Below, one piece after another: positions 47,541-59,369 of a stretch of DNA of 64,000 bases. A program made the position numbers and the translations under genes. Location: NCBI RefSeq assembly GCF_020379485.1, contig NC_063451.1:24100630-24164629 (forward strand), given 5' to 3'. The notes below the pieces were generated by a model. The model did not search any database. It saw nothing but the letters and a program-made list of their open reading frames with translations, and was not told the DNA's origin. Every line of letters starts with the position of its first letter. Within the stretch, counting starts at the first letter, position 1. The stretch comes from Brassica napus. Taxonomy: Eukaryota; Streptophyta; Magnoliopsida; Brassicales; Brassicaceae.

Positions 47541-48030
47541 ATTTTCCAGAAGACTTGAGAGACAAGGAAGCAAATTGGAGTTGCTCTTCAATCCCTGTAA
47601 GCCTTTTCTCTGCCAAGTTTCAATTTGTACATAGAAGTTGTAAAGAGAAGGAAACTGAGGTTTATGTTGTGTACTATTAGATAAATATACATTTAACATG
47701 AAACTGTGATAACGCCTGTAAGTTGTTTGAACTAAACATAAACTCTGTGAACTAAAACAATCATTTCTCTAGTGAGGAGTTACTGATATGATGTTGCACT
47801 GTTGTTTCATTGAGATACAATCATTTGGTTACACAATACCAAATTATTATTCACATATGAGTAATGAAGTCTTTCCTTAGCAAAAACACACATGAACAAA
47901 CACAAACCTATTTTGTTAGATAGAGACGGAAGAAAGAGGAAGAGGCCTTATTAGGACTTAGTAGAGGCGCTGTTTTAAGAAAAGATCAAACACACAGGAA
48001 TACTTCAAAACAAAATGGCTATTACATTAT
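47541..48030. other. PLA2 3' UTR and spacer
   Basis: No gene recognised. Transcript end signals are AT-rich and not distinctive. Confidence 0.4.
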
Positions 48031-49517
48031 GGCATGTTAGTCTGTACATCTGGAAATGCATCCATACATCTGGAAATGCATCCATACATCTGAAAGATGC
48101 ATCCAAATAGTCAATCTAGATGTTTTATCTAGATGCTCCATCTGGATGTTCGTTTTTTCATTTCGTCTTTGCATCCTGATGAATCATCTAAATGCAAGTA
48201 TGTTTGTTTGTTTTTTTAGTTTTTAAATTGCATCTGCTTTCAGATGAACTTGTTAATAAAATGACTAAAATATAATTTTTTTAAAATTTTGGTGGGAAAA
48301 TAGCATTTTTACGGTTTTGGCAGAAAATAATTTTTGCGGTTTTTGCGGAAAAATGTGTGTTTGACGAAAAAGTGCGTTTTTGGTTTTGGTGGGAAAATAC
48401 ATTTTTGCGGTTTTAGCGGGAAAATTGTGTTTTTGCAGTTTTGGCTGAAAATACTTTTTGGCGGTTTTGGCGAAAAAAGTGTTTTTGACGAAAAAGTACG
48501 TTTTTGCGAGTTTGGCGGGAAAATATTTTGTTTTCGCGTTTTGGCGGAAAAATGCATTTTTTGCGGTTTTGGCGGAAAAAGTGCATTTTTGCGGTTTTGA
48601 CGGGAAAAATGCATTTTCGCGGTTTTGACGGAAAAAGTTTATTTTCACGTTTTTGGCGGAAAATATGTTTTTCCTGTTTTAGCGAAAAATGTGTTTTGAC
48701 GAGAAAGTGTGTTTTGTGGTTTTGGAGGGAAAATGCGGTTTTCTGGTTTTGGGGGAAAATACGTTTTCCGGTTTTGACAGAAAAATACGTTTTCCGGTTT
48801 TGGCGGAAAATGGAGCTTCCGGAAAACGCGGTTTTCTGGTTTTGGCGGGAAAATACTTTTTTTTTTCGTTTGGGGGGGGGGGGGGAGGAATGTGTTTTTG
48901 CGGTTTTTACGAAACATATGTTTTTGTATTTTTGTCGGGAAAATGTATTTTTGTGATTTTGGGGACAAAGTGTGTGTTTTACGGTTTTGACAGGAAAATA
49001 TGTTTTTCGGTTTTTCTGCGGTTTTACGCTTTTGGCGGGAAAATGTGTTTTTACCGTTTTGGCCGAAAAGTGCGGTTTTACTGGTTTGGCCAAAAAAATG
49101 CGTTTTTATGCTTTTTTGCGGATAAGAGCATTTTTGTGGTTTTGGCAGAAAAGTGTGTTTTCAGTTTTGGCGAGAAAATGTATTTTTCGATTCTGGCGGA
49201 AGAAATGTATATGGAAAGATATAGGATTTTCGGTTTGAAAATAATATTTTGATTTAAAAACATTATTGTCATTTATCATTTTGGACTGAATTAGATGCAT
49301 CTTTCCATATACCTGAATCTTAGATGCATTTTTCCAAATAATATATGCATCTCAGATGCACCATCAAGACTCACCTTCATTTGGATGAGAATTTGAGATG
49401 AATTTTTAAAAATTCAGCTGGGTGATCCATCTGGACGTAGCATTATAATGTACAAAACGAACATCGATTTACATCTTCACTCAGATGGATCACCTGGGTG
49501 AGCAAACGAATAACACC
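48031..49517. mobile_element. PIF/Harbinger-like element with E2F-related minisatellite
   Basis: Left end GGCATGTTAGTCTGTACATC resembles the inverted right end of the 13702-16884 element (GGTCATGTTCATTTGTACATC). The right end, ..GGGTGAGCAAACGAATAACACC, contains the same GAGCAAACGAA as that element's inverted left end. Both sides are followed by TAT (48028-48030 and 49518-49520), a 3-bp duplication. Subterminal CATCTGGA/CATCTGGATG words are shared too. No coding gene. It ends 18 bases from the IAA27 stop codon, in its 3' UTR. Confidence 0.72.
48290..49205 (-). repeat. 27-bp-type minisatellite with GGCGGGAAAA cores (array 3)
   Basis: Units such as GCGGTTTTGGCGGGAAAATG followed by TGTTTTT repeat about every 27 bases over 0.9 kb. 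This is the same kind of unit as arrays 1 and 2 read on the opposite strand (GGCGGGAAAA, then about 10 bases, then CGGTTTT), but more diverged. Perfect TTTTCCCGCC cores number only about four; many read TTTTCCGCC. Open frames through it on both strands are by-products. Confidence 0.88.
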
Positions 49518-49534
49518 TATATGAATAATCTTTA

Positions 49535-50267
49535 CTAGTTCCTGCTTCTACATTTCTCCATTACCCTCGGAGCTGCAAAGAAACAAGGTTTCTTTAAGGA
49601 ACAGTTTCTTCATTTGGTGCAGTGGTGAGTTCTTAGTGTGGAACAGACTGATCTGCGTAGAACAAGGATTTAGAGAAGAATTGAAGAAAGACTAACCTAA
49701 GCCAATGGCCTCAGAGCTCTTCATGATTCTCAACCTCTGGCAGGAACATATAAACATCCTGTATAGAAAAAGAGAGCAAGAGCTTCACTGATCTATGTAC
49801 TTAAGATAAGGCATACAATGACCAAGACTAACAATATAACACTAGATGTAAGTATATAACAATGAAGTTGTTGACTTACTCCCAAGGGACATCACCGACC
49901 AGCATCCAGTCTCTGTCTTTTTCTTCATAGGCAACAACATACTCAGAACCACGCAAGAGATCGGTCAAGCGACTCTCGTTTAACCCATCTCGGCCACACC
50001 CTCCATGAGACCCAAACTGACCTGAAAAATAAATAAAATAAAACAGTAACACTAACTCAGTTACAAATATTATCTCAATGAAAAAGACTAGAAACTTTAC
50101 CAATAGTGAAGCAACTGAACATCTTCTCAAGAGCACCAGAGAGCTCAACGTAGCTCTTGTAACTCTTTAGATCGATTTTCCTCAAGTAAGGAGCACCTTC
50201 CATGCTCACCTTGACATACAAGCAAGTCTCTGGTCCAGACTTATCTTCTTCTTCAGTCTCTGAGTTA
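49535..50267 (-). pseudogene. IAA27: Aux/IAA protein (IAA27-like), 3' part, split by Athila
   Basis: Aux/IAA proteins repress auxin-response factors and are degraded through TIR1 when auxin is present. Minus-strand exons: the remainder of exon 2 (50267-50101, [33 protein letters not shown], domain III), exon 3 (50021-49880, [21 protein letters not shown] and [14 protein letters not shown], domain IV), exon 4 (49758-49697, MFICSCQRLRIMKSSEAIGL) and exon 5 (49572-49535, APRVMEKCRSRN, stop). All junctions are GT/AG and in phase, so the PB1-like dimerisation half is undamaged in itself. The Athila element separates it from the degron half at 63608 onward. Confidence 0.93.
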
Positions 50268-50272
50268 CTATT

Positions 50273-51685
50273 TGATATTAGGAGTTTTCAAGGCTCATAA
50301 GACAAATGTTGTAGTATAAATGATTGTCGAACCATTTCTAAGGGATTTCAAGCACTGAGAATGCAAGTACTTACTTAATCTAAGTGCAACCGATGATTTT
50401 AAAGGTTTTCTAAACTAATGATTATTACTAATGCAGTTTCAGAATAATAAAAACGGCAAATGAGTTGACTTTCTTAACTAAGGAAATTAGAACTCATGGG
50501 CATAGGAATTAGACCTTGGGTGATCAAGTTTCGAACTAAGGATGGCAAACGAACAATCAAACTATCAACCTTAAGCTTAGACACGATTTTAAACAAACTC
50601 TATGTCTAGATGAATGTTCATTTACTAACACATTTCAAACAACAAATGTCTTCGGTTGAATAATATGGAAGCAATCATTACTAACAGGTCTAAGGCTATC
50701 TTAGCATTTCTAACAACAAATGTCTTTGGCAAAATATGCTAAAAGCTTAAAAGAGTTGTTTCAGGCATTTCATCGAACACCTTTTGGGTGGAAAATGCCT
50801 AAAGAACAACTTTTGAGAAGCTAACTCAGAAGATGCATTATGATTACTCTAATAGCAAGGTTTTGGAATGATCTACTCTAAAACATCCTAGCTCTAACCT
50901 AATCACCCTTAATCTTCGTAACCCATGAATTCAAATGGTGATTACTCACTACTCTTCATGATTCCTCTTAAACCCATTTTGGATTTCAGATTAATCATAC
51001 AAAGGGATACAACAACGAATTGGAAAACACAGAATTGCAATAACTAGATGAACAAAGATGATTCAAGAGATGAACTTTCCAAAGGTTTTTCTTAGAACAA
51101 AAGATAATCTGTCTGGTGGCTGCCAAAAAGTACTTAAAACATAGGTTTTCAGAAGTAAAAACGTACATAATGAAATGACCAAAAGGCCCTTGAGTAGAAA
51201 TGAATTCGAGCAAACAGAAGGCGCGCAGCGACCTCCAGTAGTCGCTCCGAGAGGTCGCTCCGAGACGTCGCTCTGGGTCGCTCTTCGCGAGCGACCTCGC
51301 TGTGTCGCTCCGGTCACGTCGCTCCGGGTGATGGAGACGCGAGCGACCTCGCTGTGTCGCTCCAGTCACGTCGCTCCGGGTGATGGAGACGCGAGCGACC
51401 TCGCTGTGTCGCTCCGGTCAAGTCGCTCTGAAAGGGTGTCACAGCGACTTCACGGTGTCGCTTCGGTGAGGTCGCTCCCATGCACTGCTCGTCCAATGAT
51501 CACCTTTATCACATCTTTTGAGCTCCAAATGCACCCAAATGTCTCCAAGAACTCCATGTGGTACTCTAATACCTGATAAGGACTCATGTATGCAAAATGC
51601 AACCTAAACATGGCTAAATCCTAGTCTATATGATCAAAATGCACATGGGTGAATGGATAAGACAATGGAAATATGCAAGATATCA
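50273..51685 (-). repeat. 3' LTR of Athila
   Basis: The 1413-bp direct repeat pairs with 62163-63607. It contains the GTCGCTC tandem block at 51228-51482. Confidence 0.95.
51228..51482. repeat. GC-rich GAGCGACC/GGTCGCTC tandem repeats in the 3' LTR
   Basis: A unit of about 51 bases containing GCGAGCGACCTCGCTGTGTC then GCTCCGGTCACGTCGCTC and GGTGATGGAGAC repeats about three times. The short word GTCGCTC and its complement GAGCGAC recur every 10-15 bases, so either strand can form stems. The right LTR has the same block at 63110-63415 with an extra piece. Confidence 0.9.
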
Positions 51686-53239
51686 ACTCCCCCAAACTTG
51701 TTCTTTTACTTGTCCACAAGTGAACTTTCTAGAACTCATAGGGAGAGAGGTTTGAAGGTGGGAGCTCATAGCCAAAAGAAACACAACTAGCACTCGATTC
51801 AACATCTAATCTAACATGAGCACACTCTCTTATTACACTCTAGCTTCTCTAGGCCTATCTAAATTCTTTTTGCCCTTATACTCATCATCAAGCATCCACA
51901 CATTCAAATCAACCAATTCTCACATTCATTAAGCATAAAACATCAAGTGAATTTTTGCAAATGGTCAATTGGTCCAAATCATTTGGTTGAGTAAGGGAAG
52001 GCTTTTATTCAAGTGGGTCGAGAGGTTCGAAATCCATGATCTTTTAAAGTGGTTTACTCTCAAAACGAGTAGCCTTGACATTTCATATAATATATCTAAG
52101 AAAGGGACCAACTCATGCATACAATGCTCAATCTCCATTGTTCTACCATTTTCCCAAATATACAAGTTACACAATCACTTCATAATGTCAAACTCAACTC
52201 CCATCTCTCACCAAAAGACCCCAAGAACACTTTGCACATAAAACTCTTTTTCTTTGAAATCTATAAAGGATTTTCTTAACTTCTAAACAAATCTTAGCTC
52301 TAAACAACTTTGCTAGCCCCCTTTTTCTTTCTTTTTCTTTCTTTTTATTTTATTCTTTTCTTCTTTTTTTTCTATTTTTTTTTATTTTGTTTTTGTTTGG
52401 GGACCAAGACTTTTCACAAATCGAGCTAGAAGTTTCTCTACTTATCCCATAAAGACTAGTCAATTAAACACAAGAGTTCACTCTTTTCCTTCAACTTTCT
52501 CATACTCCCAAATCAAACTTCACAACACTCACCCCCATCCTATGGCTAGACAATAATGTGCCTAATCTAGCAAGAATGAAGATCAAGCATTGTCGTTCCC
52601 GATACTCTCAACATTATGTGCATGTAAGACTTTCCGAAAAAGGCCTCACTCATCAATCAATGAAGGCTTAAACAGAGGAAGGGATTTTGGGGAGAGGTCT
52701 ACCACTAGAGGTTGTCAAAAAGATTGGCATAAAGGATGTGACAACTCAAGTGTGTATATCCATGATTCAGTACACAAGGGACCATGAGCAAGATGCATTA
52801 AGTTCGTTCAGTTCAAATAAGGTTGTAGTTGGCTTCAAAGACTGAGTTTCAGCAATCAACAAGTTTCAGGAAGAGTTTTCAAGGCTCGAAGCATACAAGT
52901 CCTTTTGAGAGGTGCATAAGCTACTCAGGTGCAAAGTAGTGTTCTTTACAAGGCATTTAAAATCATTGCTCCCAATGCAAGTGAATGCAACCTATATGCT
53001 CTAGACTCTCCTAGAAATGCAAATGATGCAAACTAAATGATTTTTTTTTTATATGCAAATAGATATGCAATGCATGACTCAATGAAACAACATCAAAGCA
53101 AACATGATCAAATACTTGGTACCTCCCCAAACTTAAATGACACAGTCTCTGTGTTGTCAAGGAGAGGGAGATACCCAAAAAGAGAAAACTAATATGCAAA
53201 AACGAAATGGTATATACAGGGGAAAGTAGAGAAGTACCT
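51686..53239 (-). other. Untranslated 3' region of Athila
   Basis: 1.55 kb without a gene between the last ORF and the 3' LTR. It includes a T/CT-rich tract on the plus strand (52316-52400), i.e. a long polypurine stretch on the element's coding strand. Confidence 0.6.
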
Positions 53240-55126
53240 TCAAGGATAGTAAGTGGGGGCAGATGCCCCAGCATCATCGTCGTCCGGAGGGAACATGGTG
53301 TAGTAACCTCCATGTCCTGAGCTGTAGTCTCCATACCATTGTTGGCTCTGAACTTCTTCAATCTCAGCTTCACTTTCTGAAGAGGCTAGGGATGGAGACT
53401 TGTTTCCAGAGGCGGAAGGCTGAGTGGGTGGGTTCCTCCATTGTCGCTGGAGCTGTCTATCAGTGAGTGGGAAACCAAGATCAGTGGGCTGAGGTGGGGG
53501 CTGGGGGACTGATGTGTTCGCGAAGGCGAAGTCCGCTGAGCTACATCCAGCTATTCCTCCTCTGGTCAAGACATCGGCCACCTTCTTCATGAACTTGGCT
53601 GAAGTCTTTGCTTGCTTCTTCACCGTCTTGCTCAGCGCCTTGCACTTGTCCTTCAGCTTTTCGATTGTTCTGTCTTGTGCCTTGTTCCATCGCTGAAGTC
53701 GGCTAATGTGGTCATGAGCATCACGAAGCGCACCAGGGGGAAGGACTCCATCATGTGGCTTGAAGTAGTAGCGTGGAGGTCCATAGATGGGTACAGATTC
53801 TTCCCTAGGAGGTTCTGTGAAGTCGTGTCTCGTCGGAACACTCCTTTTCCTTGGTGCAGCAATGGGACCGAGAGACCCGTGTTCTCCAAGAAAGTCTTCT
53901 TGGGATAAGTTGAAGCTGATAGCTCCAGGTCTCTCTAAGCTCGTCAGTCTCTGGTTTGGAAGAACCACTTCGACCGGCTTGCCCTGCAAGTAGTAGTGGT
54001 AGACGTAGTCCTTCCCATACATCCCACTGAAATAGGTGGCAATCCTCAAGTAAGTGCCATCGATGAACTTAGGCCCTGCTGCGTCCTTTCCCAAGGGAAC
54101 ATTCAGAAATTGGAGCAGTGGTGTGATCATCCCGCCTATCCCAACCTTTGGTTGCGAATCAGTTGTGTACCATGCCCAGTCTCTGTAGTGCTCGAGACGA
54201 TTCACGAAGAAGCTGACCATCCCGAAGGAAGCATAGATGTCGTTGCTTGGAAGGGGCAACGTTCCAGGTGGGGCGTAGGGGCGGATAGCCGGGCAGAGCA
54301 GTCGCATGTCTTCCTCGGTGACACTACCAGCTTGCTTCCGTGGGTAGAATGCATGGACGAGCATCCTATGGAGGTAGCGTACAGACGGGTGCCGGATATG
54401 TGAGTTCTTGTCAGCCCCGGTAGAGTGCTTGTTTCCAGTGATTAACTTCCAAAGCTGAGTGGGGAGGTTTTCACACTTGGGAAGGGAGTAGTCTGCCAAG
54501 TCTTGGAAACCCATGACTCTCCCAATGTCTTTGAAGTTCATGTTGTACTCTCTCCCATTGACCTTGAACTTTATTTTTCCCCATCCTTGCCTCACGTGCG
54601 GATCGTCATGGTAAGTGACCTCAAGGGAAGACAAGAACTGACAGGAGACATCCCGGTAGGTGGGGTAGGCCATGGTGAGGAGTTTGGGCATCTTCAGGTG
54701 CCCCAGCATTGCCTCAATATCAGAATCGAGACCCACCTCCTTCAGCAAATCAAGGTCAGCGAATCTGGTCGGAGTCCAAGTTACCCCATTCAACAAATGG
54801 TGATACAGCTCTTCCTCAGATGGAGTTTTCGCCCTGTCTCTATCCTCAGCAACCTCTTTCCCCTTGGACATCTTGGCCCTCTTTGTAGGAGCCTGCTCAT
54901 CTGCACTTTCATCGCCACTCTCCTCATCTGTGGCAACTGCTATACTCTTTCCTGCCCTCTTCTCTTGCTCCTTTGCCTTCTTTGCAGCCACGGTTTTCTG
55001 TCGAGAAGTCCTTTGTGTCCCAGAACCAGCTCGTTCCGAGGCTAAAGCCTTTCCTCTCAACGAAGACTCTTGACTTTCAGGTTCTTGCCTCTCAGCATCC
55101 GACTTTCCTTTAGTTTTCTTAACCAT
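53240..55126 (-). CDS. ATHILA-family ORF downstream of pol (env-position protein)
   Basis: Open frame of 628 residues from MVKKTKGKSD (ATG 55124-55126). Lys/Arg-rich acidic-basic N terminus with a KRAKMSKGKE stretch that could be nuclear-targeting (about residues 80-95), then the conserved ATHILA ORF core (MNFKDIGRVMGFQDLADY; ASFGMVSFFVNRLEHYRDW; FIDGTYLRIATYFSGMYG), a coiled-coil-like region (ISRLQRWNKAQDRTIEKLK, about 480-530) and a Pro/Ser/Asp-rich tail. No signal peptide or clear membrane anchor is seen, so an envelope role is not shown by the sequence. TTTCTCAG six bases before the ATG is a good splice-acceptor match. The frame is intact. Confidence 0.85.
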   Translation of the reverse strand: MVKKTKGKSDAERQEPESQESSLRGKALASERAGSGTQRTSRQKTVAAKKAKEQEKRAGKSIAVATDEESGDESADEQAPTKRAKMSKGKEVAEDRDRAKTPSEEELYHHLLNGVTWTPTRFADLDLLKEVGLDSDIEAMLGHLKMPKLLTMAYPTYRDVSCQFLSSLEVTYHDDPHVRQGWGKIKFKVNGREYNMNFKDIGRVMGFQDLADYSLPKCENLPTQLWKLITGNKHSTGADKNSHIRHPSVRYLHRMLVHAFYPRKQAGSVTEEDMRLLCPAIRPYAPPGTLPLPSNDIYASFGMVSFFVNRLEHYRDWAWYTTDSQPKVGIGGMITPLLQFLNVPLGKDAAGPKFIDGTYLRIATYFSGMYGKDYVYHYYLQGKPVEVVLPNQRLTSLERPGAISFNLSQEDFLGEHGSLGPIAAPRKRSVPTRHDFTEPPREESVPIYGPPRYYFKPHDGVLPPGALRDAHDHISRLQRWNKAQDRTIEKLKDKCKALSKTVKKQAKTSAKFMKKVADVLTRGGIAGCSSADFAFANTSVPQPPPQPTDLGFPLTDRQLQRQWRNPPTQPSASGNKSPSLASSESEAEIEEVQSQQWYGDYSSGHGGYYTMFPPDDDDAGASAPTYYP

Positions 55127-56420
55127 TGTACCTGAGAAATACAAAACTTGGAAAGGGATAAGTCGATTGACTTTGCAAATGTAAACTTCAAGAAGCAACG
55201 TAAAGAATCACAATTCTCAATCTTTTCATCATGTGAAAATTACAAGACAAGTAAAATTCAATAATCAAAGTAATTCTAGAATGAGAGGGTTCTCTAATCA
55301 AACCTTTCAACACCTTAACATACTAACTCACCCACTAACACACTCAATTAGGATCAATTTCGAAAAGCCCCAAATCCATGAACCCTAATTTTGCCAAAGT
55401 TCAAATTAAGCTCAATTCCACCATCAATTCAACAACCCAACTTGATATATAAGCTTTCCCTAGTCTATTTTACCACAATCAAGCAAGAAAATGACCAAAT
55501 TTCGATTTTCAAATTCTAGGGTTCATGGACCTACGAATTTGAATTTAAAAACACAATACCTTGCTTTGGATGGAAGGAAATGGGGAATGGGTGGTGAGGA
55601 ATAGACTGTTGGGGCGAAAGCTTAGATTTAGAAACAAGAACTAGGAGATTTGGGTGAGAATTGAGAAAGTTAGGAGATTTTTGGTGTGGGTTTGTTTGAG
55701 AGAGTATGAGTGTTTGTGAGAGGAAGGGAGAGTGAAAGAGATGAAGGTCGTGGGTATGGGTAGTTCTAGGGTCGTCCGGTTAGGTTTAGGGCTGGTTAAC
55801 TCGAATTAAACCGGACAAAATCGAAGAGGGACTTACCTGGACCGGCTCGGGAGCGACCTGGAGTGGTCGCTCTGATGGGTCGCTCCGTGTCGCAGTAAAC
55901 GCGAGCGACCTCACGTGGTCGCTGCGTCACGTCGCTCCCAGCGACAAAAACGCGAGCGACCTCACGTGGTCGCTGCGAGACGTCGCTCCGAGAGCGATTC
56001 TCGAGCCTCGGAGACAGAAAACGCGAGCGACTTAGCCGAGTCGCTCTGATCACGTCGCTCCCAGCGACAGAAACGCGAGCGACCTCACGTGGTCGCTGCG
56101 AGACGTCGCTCCCAGAGCGACTCTCGAGCTCCGGACACCGAATATGCGAGCGACTTGGACCAGTCGCTCTGATCACGTCGCTCCCAGCTGGAGCGACCTC
56201 GTGGCGTCGCTGCGGAACCTCACTCCCACGCTCGAGTCCTTGCCTTGACCGGATCGATGAACCACCTGAACAATACTTCAACACTTTCCCTTCTTTTTTT
56301 TTTTTTTATGAAATATGATGAAAATGAAAATACCAATGCAATATGTACAAGGATACGCATGGGACTTCCTCCCAAGTGAGCTTGTTTTAAGTCTCTAGCT
56401 TGACTTTGCCTCCTTTTGGA
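55127..56420 (-). other. Interval between Athila pol and the last ORF
   Basis: AT-rich sequence without a gene (55200-55800), a GC-rich repeat block (55845-56235) and a spacer. If the last ORF is made from a spliced RNA, this would be removed. Confidence 0.5.
55845..56235. repeat. Internal GAGCGACC/GTCGCTC repeat block
   Basis: Units containing GCGAGCGACCTCACGTGGTC and GTCGCTCCCAGCGACA repeat about every 65-130 bases. They use the same GAGCGAC/GTCGCTC words as the LTR block, though the units differ. Confidence 0.88.
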
Positions 56421-59369
56421 CTAGGCTGGGGTAGGATCAGACAGTGGAGTTGAAACTCCATCTTCCTCAGGTGCATCAGCCATGTAGAGCTTAACCCTTT
56501 GCCCATTGACTGTGAAGTCTCTTCCATCAGTACTCCACAAAACTATTGCTCCATATGGCTTAACCTCTTTGACCTTGAAAGGGCCGGACCACCTTGACTT
56601 AAGCTTTCCTGGAAACAACTTCAGTCTTGAGTTGTAGAGAAGAACTTGATCTCCTTCTTTAAACTCTCTCTTTAGGATATTCTTGTCATGGAAAGATTTA
56701 GTCTTCTCCTTGTAGATCCTTGAGTTTTCGAAGGCATCCATTCTTATCTCATCAAGCTCATGTAGCTGAAAAAGCCTTTTCTCCTTGGCACTCTTGATGT
56801 CAAAGTTCAGCAACTTTACTGCCCAAAGTGCCTTGTACTCAAGCTCCACTGGTAGATGGCAAGCTTTCCCGTACAATAGGTTGAAAGGTGTGGTCCCCAG
56901 AGGTGTCTTGTAAGCTGTCCTGTAAGCCCAAAGCGCATCATCAAGCTTAACTGACCAATCCTTCCTTGTAATCCCCACAATCTTCTCCAGAATGGACTTG
57001 ATCTCTCTGTTAGAAATCTCAACTTGACCACTTGTTTGAGGATGGTAAGGAGTTGCAACCTTGTGCTTAACACCGTTCTTCCTGAGAAGTCCCTCAAGCA
57101 GTTTGTTGATGAAATGAGACCCTCCATCACTGATTACAACTCTTGGAACTCCGAACCTTGGAAAGATGGTGCTCTTGAACATCTTGATTACCACTCTTGC
57201 ATCATTGGTGGGACTTGCAATAGCTTCCACCCATTTTGAGACATAATCAACAGCTACCAGGATGTACTTGTTGCCATGTGATGATGGAAATGGCCCCATG
57301 AAGTCAATACCCCACACATCAAACACTTCAACTTCAAGGATTGGATTCTGAGGCATCTCATTCCTCTTGGTGATGTTTCCCCTCCTTTGGCATGAATCAC
57401 ACCTTGAAACAAAGTCTTGTGTGTCCTTGAACATGTGTGGCCACCAGAATCCAGCTTGTAACACCTTAGCAACAGTCTTGAAGGTAGCAAAGTGGCCTCC
57501 ATAAGATGATCCATGACACTGTGTAAGGATCCCATCAATCTCCTCATTAGCAACCACTCTCCTATAAAGTTGATCTTTGCAGAGAATGTAGAGGTAGGGC
57601 TCATCCCAGTAGTATCTCTTCACATCCTTGTAGAACTTCTTCTTGGCATAACCCACAAGATTCAAAGGCTCTTTTCCTGTGGCTAGGTAATTCACCAAAT
57701 CAGCATACCAAGGTTCTTTCTCTTCTGTTGCCTTGACTTCTTCAAGCTTCCTTCCAGTCTCACAAACTGCTATCACTGCTCCAATAGCCATGATCTGTTC
57801 CTCAGGGAGTCCTTCATCAATGGGAATGCCACACTCCACTCTCAGCCTGGACAAGTGATCAGCTACACCATTCTCAACTCCTGGCTTGTCCTTGATCTCT
57901 AAATCAAACTCTTGCAGCAAAAGAATCCATCTCAAGAGCCTGGGCTTTGCATCCTTCTTCGCCAAAAGGTGTCTCAACGCAGCATGATCTGTGTAGACAA
58001 TGACTTTAGATCCCACCAAGTAGCTTCTGAACTTCTCAAAGGCAAAGACAATGGCTAGCATCTCCTTCTCTGTTGTGGCATATCTCATCTGAGCATCATT
58101 CAGGGTTTGGCTCGCGTAGTAGATCACATGGGTCTTGCCATCTTTCTTCTGCCCCAAAACAGCTCCCACAGCATAATCACTAGCATCACACATGATCTCA
58201 AAGGGGAGATCCCAATTAGGTGGCTGGACAATTGGAGCACTGATGAGTTCACCTTTCAGCTTCTTGAAGGCTTCTAGACACTCCACATCAAAGCTGAAGG
58301 TGGCTTCTTTGCACAGCAGCCTGGTCAATGGTCTAGTGATCATGGAGAAGTCCTTTATGAATCTCCTGTAAAACCCAGCATGACCAAGAAAACTTCGGAT
58401 GTCTTTCACTGTCTTTGGTGGGGGCAAACCAACCATAACATCGATTTTGGCCTTATCCACCTCAATCCCCTTCTCTGAAATCTTGTGCCCCAGCACAATC
58501 CCTTCTTTGACCATGAAGTGACACTTCTCCCAGTTCAGCACAAGGTTGGTGTCTTCACATCTCTGTAGGACCCTGCACAAATTTGACAAACAAGCAGAAA
58601 ACGAAGATCCATAGACAGAGAAATCATCCATGAACACCTCCACAACATCCTCAATCAGATCAGAAAAGATCGACATCATGCACCTTTGAAAGGTGGCTGG
58701 AGCATTACATAGACCAAATGGCATTCTTCGATATGCGAAGGTACCATAAGGACATGTGAATGTTGTTTTCTCCTGATCATTGGGATGTATGGGGATCTGG
58801 AAGAATCCTGAATATCCATCAAGAAAACAATAGAATGGATGATTTGCAAGTCTCTCAAGCATCTGATCAATAAATGGAAGTGGAAAATGATCTTTTCTAG
58901 ATGCAGAGTTCAGTTTGCGGTAATCAATACACATCCTATGCCCAGTGACTGTTCTTGTTGGTATCAATTCATCCTTGTCATTTTTAATCACAGTTATACC
59001 ACCCTTTTTTGGCACAACATGCACAGGAGATACCCATTTAGAATCTGAGATAGGGTAGATAACACCAGCATCTAAGAGTTTAAGAATCTCTTTCTTTACA
59101 ACATCCTTCAGGTTAGGATTTAACCTTCTTTGATGCTCGATAGAAGTCATTGATTCATCCTCAAGATGTATCCTATGCATACACAAAGAGGGTGATATTC
59201 CCTTGATGTCATCAAGTGAGTAACCTATTGCTTTTCTAAATCTTTTAAGTGTTTTCAAAAGTTCAGATAGCTCAGTTTCAGTAAGTTCACTACTCACAAT
59301 GACTGGATAAGTTCCATTAGGACCAAGAAATGCATACCTTACACCATTGGGGAGAGGTTTAAGCTCCAC
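56421..59369 (-). CDS. Athila pol (RT, RNase H, integrase)
   Basis: 982 residues without stops. The reverse transcriptase has [20 protein letters not shown], the catalytic FMDD in [12 protein letters not shown] and [16 protein letters not shown]. RNase H follows with [27 protein letters not shown] and [11 protein letters not shown]. Integrase has an HHCC zinc finger (H..GGH near residue 625 and CDSCQRRG), the D,D-35-E core ([21 protein letters not shown] motif; [17 protein letters not shown]) and a C-terminal [15 protein letters not shown] region. These copy element RNA into DNA and insert it. The frame begins inside the polyprotein, offset from the protease frame by a shift near 59390. Confidence 0.95.
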   Translation of the reverse strand: MELKPLPNGVRYAFLGPNGTYPVIVSSELTETELSELLKTLKRFRKAIGYSLDDIKGISPSLCMHRIHLEDESMTSIEHQRRLNPNLKDVVKKEILKLLDAGVIYPISDSKWVSPVHVVPKKGGITVIKNDKDELIPTRTVTGHRMCIDYRKLNSASRKDHFPLPFIDQMLERLANHPFYCFLDGYSGFFQIPIHPNDQEKTTFTCPYGTFAYRRMPFGLCNAPATFQRCMMSIFSDLIEDVVEVFMDDFSVYGSSFSACLSNLCRVLQRCEDTNLVLNWEKCHFMVKEGIVLGHKISEKGIEVDKAKIDVMVGLPPPKTVKDIRSFLGHAGFYRRFIKDFSMITRPLTRLLCKEATFSFDVECLEAFKKLKGELISAPIVQPPNWDLPFEIMCDASDYAVGAVLGQKKDGKTHVIYYASQTLNDAQMRYATTEKEMLAIVFAFEKFRSYLVGSKVIVYTDHAALRHLLAKKDAKPRLLRWILLLQEFDLEIKDKPGVENGVADHLSRLRVECGIPIDEGLPEEQIMAIGAVIAVCETGRKLEEVKATEEKEPWYADLVNYLATGKEPLNLVGYAKKKFYKDVKRYYWDEPYLYILCKDQLYRRVVANEEIDGILTQCHGSSYGGHFATFKTVAKVLQAGFWWPHMFKDTQDFVSRCDSCQRRGNITKRNEMPQNPILEVEVFDVWGIDFMGPFPSSHGNKYILVAVDYVSKWVEAIASPTNDARVVIKMFKSTIFPRFGVPRVVISDGGSHFINKLLEGLLRKNGVKHKVATPYHPQTSGQVEISNREIKSILEKIVGITRKDWSVKLDDALWAYRTAYKTPLGTTPFNLLYGKACHLPVELEYKALWAVKLLNFDIKSAKEKRLFQLHELDEIRMDAFENSRIYKEKTKSFHDKNILKREFKEGDQVLLYNSRLKLFPGKLKSRWSGPFKVKEVKPYGAIVLWSTDGRDFTVNGQRVKLYMADAPEEDGVSTPLSDPTPA

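Noticed and set aside
51175..51576. Arg/Ser/Val-rich frames in the Athila LTRs (also 55796-56284 and 63050-63498)
   Set aside because: By-products of the GC-rich GAGCGAC repeats inside LTR and noncoding element sequence.
57254..57604. Other frames overlapping Athila pol (also 56816-57130 and 58676-58870)
   Set aside because: Shadows of the pol frame on the same strand; no independent signal.
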